From assembly GCA_021731185.1 (NCBI GenBank), contig JAKFXW010000118.1, positions 1 to 7,709 of the forward strand: DNA of 7,709 bases, written 5' to 3'. The position numbers and the translations under genes were made by a program. The notes under the pieces were generated by a model. The model did no database searches and was not told where the DNA came from. It saw only the letters and a program-made list of their open reading frames with translations. Positions 5,358 through 7,709 of this stretch are shown in pieces; positions within the stretch are counted from its first letter, which is position 1; each line of letters opens with the position of its first letter. The stretch comes from Gallionellaceae bacterium. GTDB taxonomy: Bacteria > Pseudomonadota > Gammaproteobacteria > Burkholderiales > Gallionellaceae.

Positions 5358-5421
5358 TACATCGAGCTTAAGAGGGTAACCTTACACATGCAGCGGAACG
5401 ATATTCGATTACTAAATTCTT

Positions 5422-5859
5422 TTACGGCTTGTCTGCGTCGCACTTTTCCTTTGTGCGCTTGCCGCTGTAGCTGATAGTCAGGCCAGCTATTTCTCTGCCC
5501 ACCAAGCCGCTGAGTTTGGTTACGCCAATGATGGCGTTGCGAGTTTTGGTGGCTTCGCCAGTTCCTTCCATGGTTTCTTTTTGGGTCACACATTTGTATT
5601 TCCAAGTAACTTTGTTGCCAGTGTGTTGAATGTCGGTAATGGCACAATCCTCGTCTTTAACTTGTAAGCGATTGGGATCCAGCGCGCCGTTCGCCAGACA
5701 GATTGTTGTGATGTGTGGGGGCGTGGGAAAAGGTGCTTCATCCATTCTTGTTTTGACGGACATTTCCCATAATTCACCCGATGCCGCATGGACGTTGTTT
5801 GCCAGCAAGCTGAGTGCGATTGCTCCGGTACACATCGCGATGGATATAAATTTTTTCAT
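5422..5859 (-). CDS. Exported DUF3617-family protein
   Basis: A 145-residue protein with a Sec signal peptide: KK at 2-3, hydrophobic core about 4-20, and likely cleavage after NNVHA (25). The mature part starts ASGELWEMSVKTRMD, the opening typical of DUF3617 proteins, and carries four cysteines (C54, C72, C90, C140) that could form two disulfides in the periplasm. GNKVTWKYKC (81-90) and GTGEAT (99-104) fit the later part of the domain. The molecular function of the family is unknown. AGGA, 7 nt before the ATG, supports the start. It is last in the minus-strand block, 59 nt after the TPR membrane protein gene, and converges on the RAYT gene with no obvious terminator between them. Confidence 0.85.
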   Translation of the reverse strand: MKKFISIAMCTGAIALSLLANNVHAASGELWEMSVKTRMDEAPFPTPPHITTICLANGALDPNRLQVKDEDCAITDIQHTGNKVTWKYKCVTQKETMEGTGEATKTRNAIIGVTKLSGLVGREIAGLTISYSGKRTKEKCDADKP

Positions 5860-5918
5860 TGGGAATTCCTGTGGTTGGTTTAAGTGGTTGTGAGAGCGTG
5901 ATTGTAATATATGTCGCG

Positions 5919-7307
5919 TTATTCGAGTGTCGCATCTAGCCGCGCTAAATTATTTTTTGCTTTGTAATAGGTGGGATTAATTTTTAGTGCTGCCAAAAAT
6001 TCGGCACGCGCTGCATCCTTTTTTCCATCCAGCATGTAGGCGTAGCCCAGATTGTTACGCACACGCGCTTTGTTGGGTGAGTGCATTACGGTGCTTTGCC
6101 ACAAGGCAATTTCGCTGCGAAAATCCTGATTGCGCGCAACTGTGAGCGCGCTTAAGGTCAAAGCCAATGCAGCGGAAGCCAGCATGAGCGTTTTAGGTTT
6201 TAACCACATTGCCATTTCTACGCTTAAGGCAAGCAGCAGCGGCCAGCTTACTAAATACATTTGGCGGTCGTTGGCGACATCAATTCTGGGCAACAATATA
6301 TAGAGCGGAAATAATTGGATTAACGCCCAGGCGCAGGCGAAAAATATCCAGGGTCGCCGACGGAAAGTAATCAGCATCAGTGCAATGTTTGCGCCTAAAA
6401 ATAAAATTTGCGGCGCGAGACCAGAAAAATTGTGTGCCTGTTTCAGATCAGGGTCGATGTTCAACCCCAGCGGAAATACCCATTGCTGCATTAAATAAGC
6501 GAAGGCGATGATCTGTGTGGCGACATTGCCTGAGAGAGTGTTGAGTTCGGCACTGCGTTCCATTTGCGAAACATAATGATCACTCACAATAAAAATGATG
6601 ATGCTCGCAAACAGCATCAACCAACTAGGCCATTGATGCTGCCACAACGATGTGCGAGATTTGTTGTTATAACTTAATTCCCATGCCAACAGTGCGAGTG
6701 GAAAAGTGACGGCTGTTTCTTTTACGCTGAGCGCGACGACGAATATTAACGGCGTTAAAAACTGTGTGTATGAACGTTTGTTTTTTTCACGCCCGATGAT
6801 GTACACCAGCAACCCTGCCAGATAAAGCAGTGTCATCAGCGAGGTGGATCGCCCAGATATATAAGTCACCGCTTCGGTATGTATAGGATGTACTGCGAAC
6901 AACAGTGCGGTGATAAAGGGAATGATGGCAATATTTTTCAGTGCCGTTGCATGGTTCCACAAGGGGACAATGTGCTGTACAAACTTTGTGGTCAGCGCGA
7001 ATACCAACAATACATTACCCAGATGTATGACGATGTTGGTGAGATGAAAGCTGGTCGCATTCGACTCTCCCGTTCCAAAATTCCTGATACTGCCTAAATT
7101 CACAGTCCAGTTGAAAGTGTAAGTGAGTTTCAGCAGCGGGCGTATGCCGTTGCCCAGATCATTCCACCAAGCTTGCCATGTGTGAACACGCGCGTTGTAG
7201 ACGATGACATTGTAATCATCAAATTGAAACGCGCCCCAGAAGAGCGCGTTCGCATATACAGCACACACCGTGCATAGCAACCCCAGCTTGATATTCAGCC
7301 TATGCAT
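5919..7307 (-). CDS. TMTC-like GT-C family membrane protein with C-terminal TPRs
   Basis: A 462-residue inner-membrane protein resembling GT-C glycosyltransferases of the O-mannosyltransferase/TMTC type. After the first membrane helix (about 7-24) comes FQFDDYN with D30-D31, the position of the acidic metal-binding pair in this fold. HPIHTEAVTYISGRSTSL (140-157) matches the conserved HP.H.EAV..isGR segment of TMTC-like proteins. About ten further hydrophobic segments follow (for example 93-108, 126-140, 158-171, 184-195, 228-242, 264-280, 298-313, 321-340, 349-366, 374-391). The soluble C-terminus (about 400-460) holds tetratricopeptide-like repeats, best seen as NNLGYAYMLDGKKDAARAEF (418-437). 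The lipid-linked sugar donor and the acceptor are unknown. No strong ribosome binding site precedes this ATG. The 22-nt gap from the upstream gene suggests coupled expression. Confidence 0.8.
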   Translation of the reverse strand: MHRLNIKLGLLCTVCAVYANALFWGAFQFDDYNVIVYNARVHTWQAWWNDLGNGIRPLLKLTYTFNWTVNLGSIRNFGTGESNATSFHLTNIVIHLGNVLLVFALTTKFVQHIVPLWNHATALKNIAIIPFITALLFAVHPIHTEAVTYISGRSTSLMTLLYLAGLLVYIIGREKNKRSYTQFLTPLIFVVALSVKETAVTFPLALLAWELSYNNKSRTSLWQHQWPSWLMLFASIIIFIVSDHYVSQMERSAELNTLSGNVATQIIAFAYLMQQWVFPLGLNIDPDLKQAHNFSGLAPQILFLGANIALMLITFRRRPWIFFACAWALIQLFPLYILLPRIDVANDRQMYLVSWPLLLALSVEMAMWLKPKTLMLASAALALTLSALTVARNQDFRSEIALWQSTVMHSPNKARVRNNLGYAYMLDGKKDAARAEFLAALKINPTYYKAKNNLARLDATLE

Positions 7308-7329
7308 GGTATATCTGGTGGCTGAAATA

Positions 7330-7707
7330 TTAGAAGCCGAACAGGCCTTTCAATTGCTTTGCGCCGTCCAATACATCTTTTGAGGTGGTGCTTTTTTTCT
7401 CTTCTTTTTTAGTGGTGTTAGATTGCGATGATGATTGCGAGCTTTCATCAGCACTATCAGAAACCAGTTCTTTGCCGCCCATGCACGATTTTAATTCTTC
7501 ACCTGAAGTAAATCCGCGCTCTTCACAATCCTGACGCTTGGCAACTAAGTTGCGATAAATTTTTGCTTCAGCGGGGCAGTTTTCATCCAGAAATCCTTGA
7601 GGTCCTTTTAAAGCACGATTTTTGCAGAGTGATTTTTTTGTGTTAGCCATATTCAGACTGCAGGCTTTAACAATTGAATCGCGTTCAGCTTGTTGCGCTT
7701 GCAACAT
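7330..7707 (-). CDS. Hypothetical cysteine-containing protein, probably truncated by the window edge
   Basis: At least 125 residues can be read. The ATG at 7705-7707 lies only 2 nt from the window end, and no ribosome binding site can be seen, so the real start may lie outside. There is no signal peptide in the visible part, although the five cysteines (C16, C28, C44, C61, C75) would suit an exported, disulfide-bonded protein whose signal peptide is beyond the edge. Residues 82-110 are a low-complexity linker rich in Ser, Lys, Glu and Thr. The end, KDVLDGAKQLKGLFGF, is a short amphipathic tail. I do not recognise the family. It is the first visible gene of the minus-strand block and ends 22 nt before the TMTC-like gene. 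Confidence 0.7.
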   Translation of the reverse strand: MLQAQQAERDSIVKACSLNMANTKKSLCKNRALKGPQGFLDENCPAEAKIYRNLVAKRQDCEERGFTSGEELKSCMGGKELVSDSADESSQSSSQSNTTKKEEKKSTTSKDVLDGAKQLKGLFGF

Positions 7708-7709
7708 AT

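Noticed and set aside
5358..5421. Terminator between the converging RAYT and DUF3617 genes
   Set aside because: Only weak pairings such as TAAG/CTTA were found, with no stable GC stem and T-run on either strand.

Overview
The window looks like a chromosomal segment of a betaproteobacterium. This rests on the style of the fused beta-oxidation protein and its usual thiolase partner, and on the DUF3617 and TMTC-like proteins. The GC content is moderate and the genes are tightly packed. A Nitrosomonadales/Gallionella-like host is only a guess. The window has three parts: a fatty-acid beta-oxidation gene (107-2611), a patchwork accessory region (about 2612-5315), and a minus-strand block of membrane and exported proteins (5422 to the right edge).

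The left part is one intact gene, a fused 3-hydroxyacyl-CoA dehydrogenase/enoyl-CoA hydratase of FadN/FadB type. In related bacteria this gene is normally followed by the thiolase gene fadA. Here an accessory block follows instead. In order it holds: a 200-nt noncoding stretch with a candidate promoter and operator; a VapBC/FitAB-type toxin-antitoxin pair overlapping by 4 nt; a second, diverged copy of the last ~50 codons of the beta-oxidation gene, directly abutting the toxin stop; an AT-rich unrecognised gene with an R-x4-H motif of HEPN ribonuclease type; a 43-codon stub of a DUF1016 (YhcG-type PD-(D/E)XK nuclease) gene ending in a perfect 29-bp palindrome; and a REP-associated tyrosine transposase (RAYT) preceded by a paired REP repeat. 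Just after the RAYT is a 13-codon reading frame whose first nine residues look like the start of FadA. The simplest reading is that the fad operon was cut here and filled by successive insertions, leaving a fad 3' remnant inside the block and a possible fadA 5' stub at its far edge.

The most unusual feature is that the RAYT gene carries two REP-like copies inside its own coding sequence. They are in inverted orientation and in frame, and they mirror the REP pair just upstream of it. The protein therefore contains REP-encoded peptides between its HUH motif and its catalytic tyrosine.

The right part runs on the minus strand towards the RAYT. It encodes a cysteine-containing protein (probably cut by the window edge), a TMTC-like multi-membrane-span putative glycosyltransferase with C-terminal TPRs, and an exported DUF3617 protein. 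Spacing and shared orientation suggest that at least the first two are co-transcribed.
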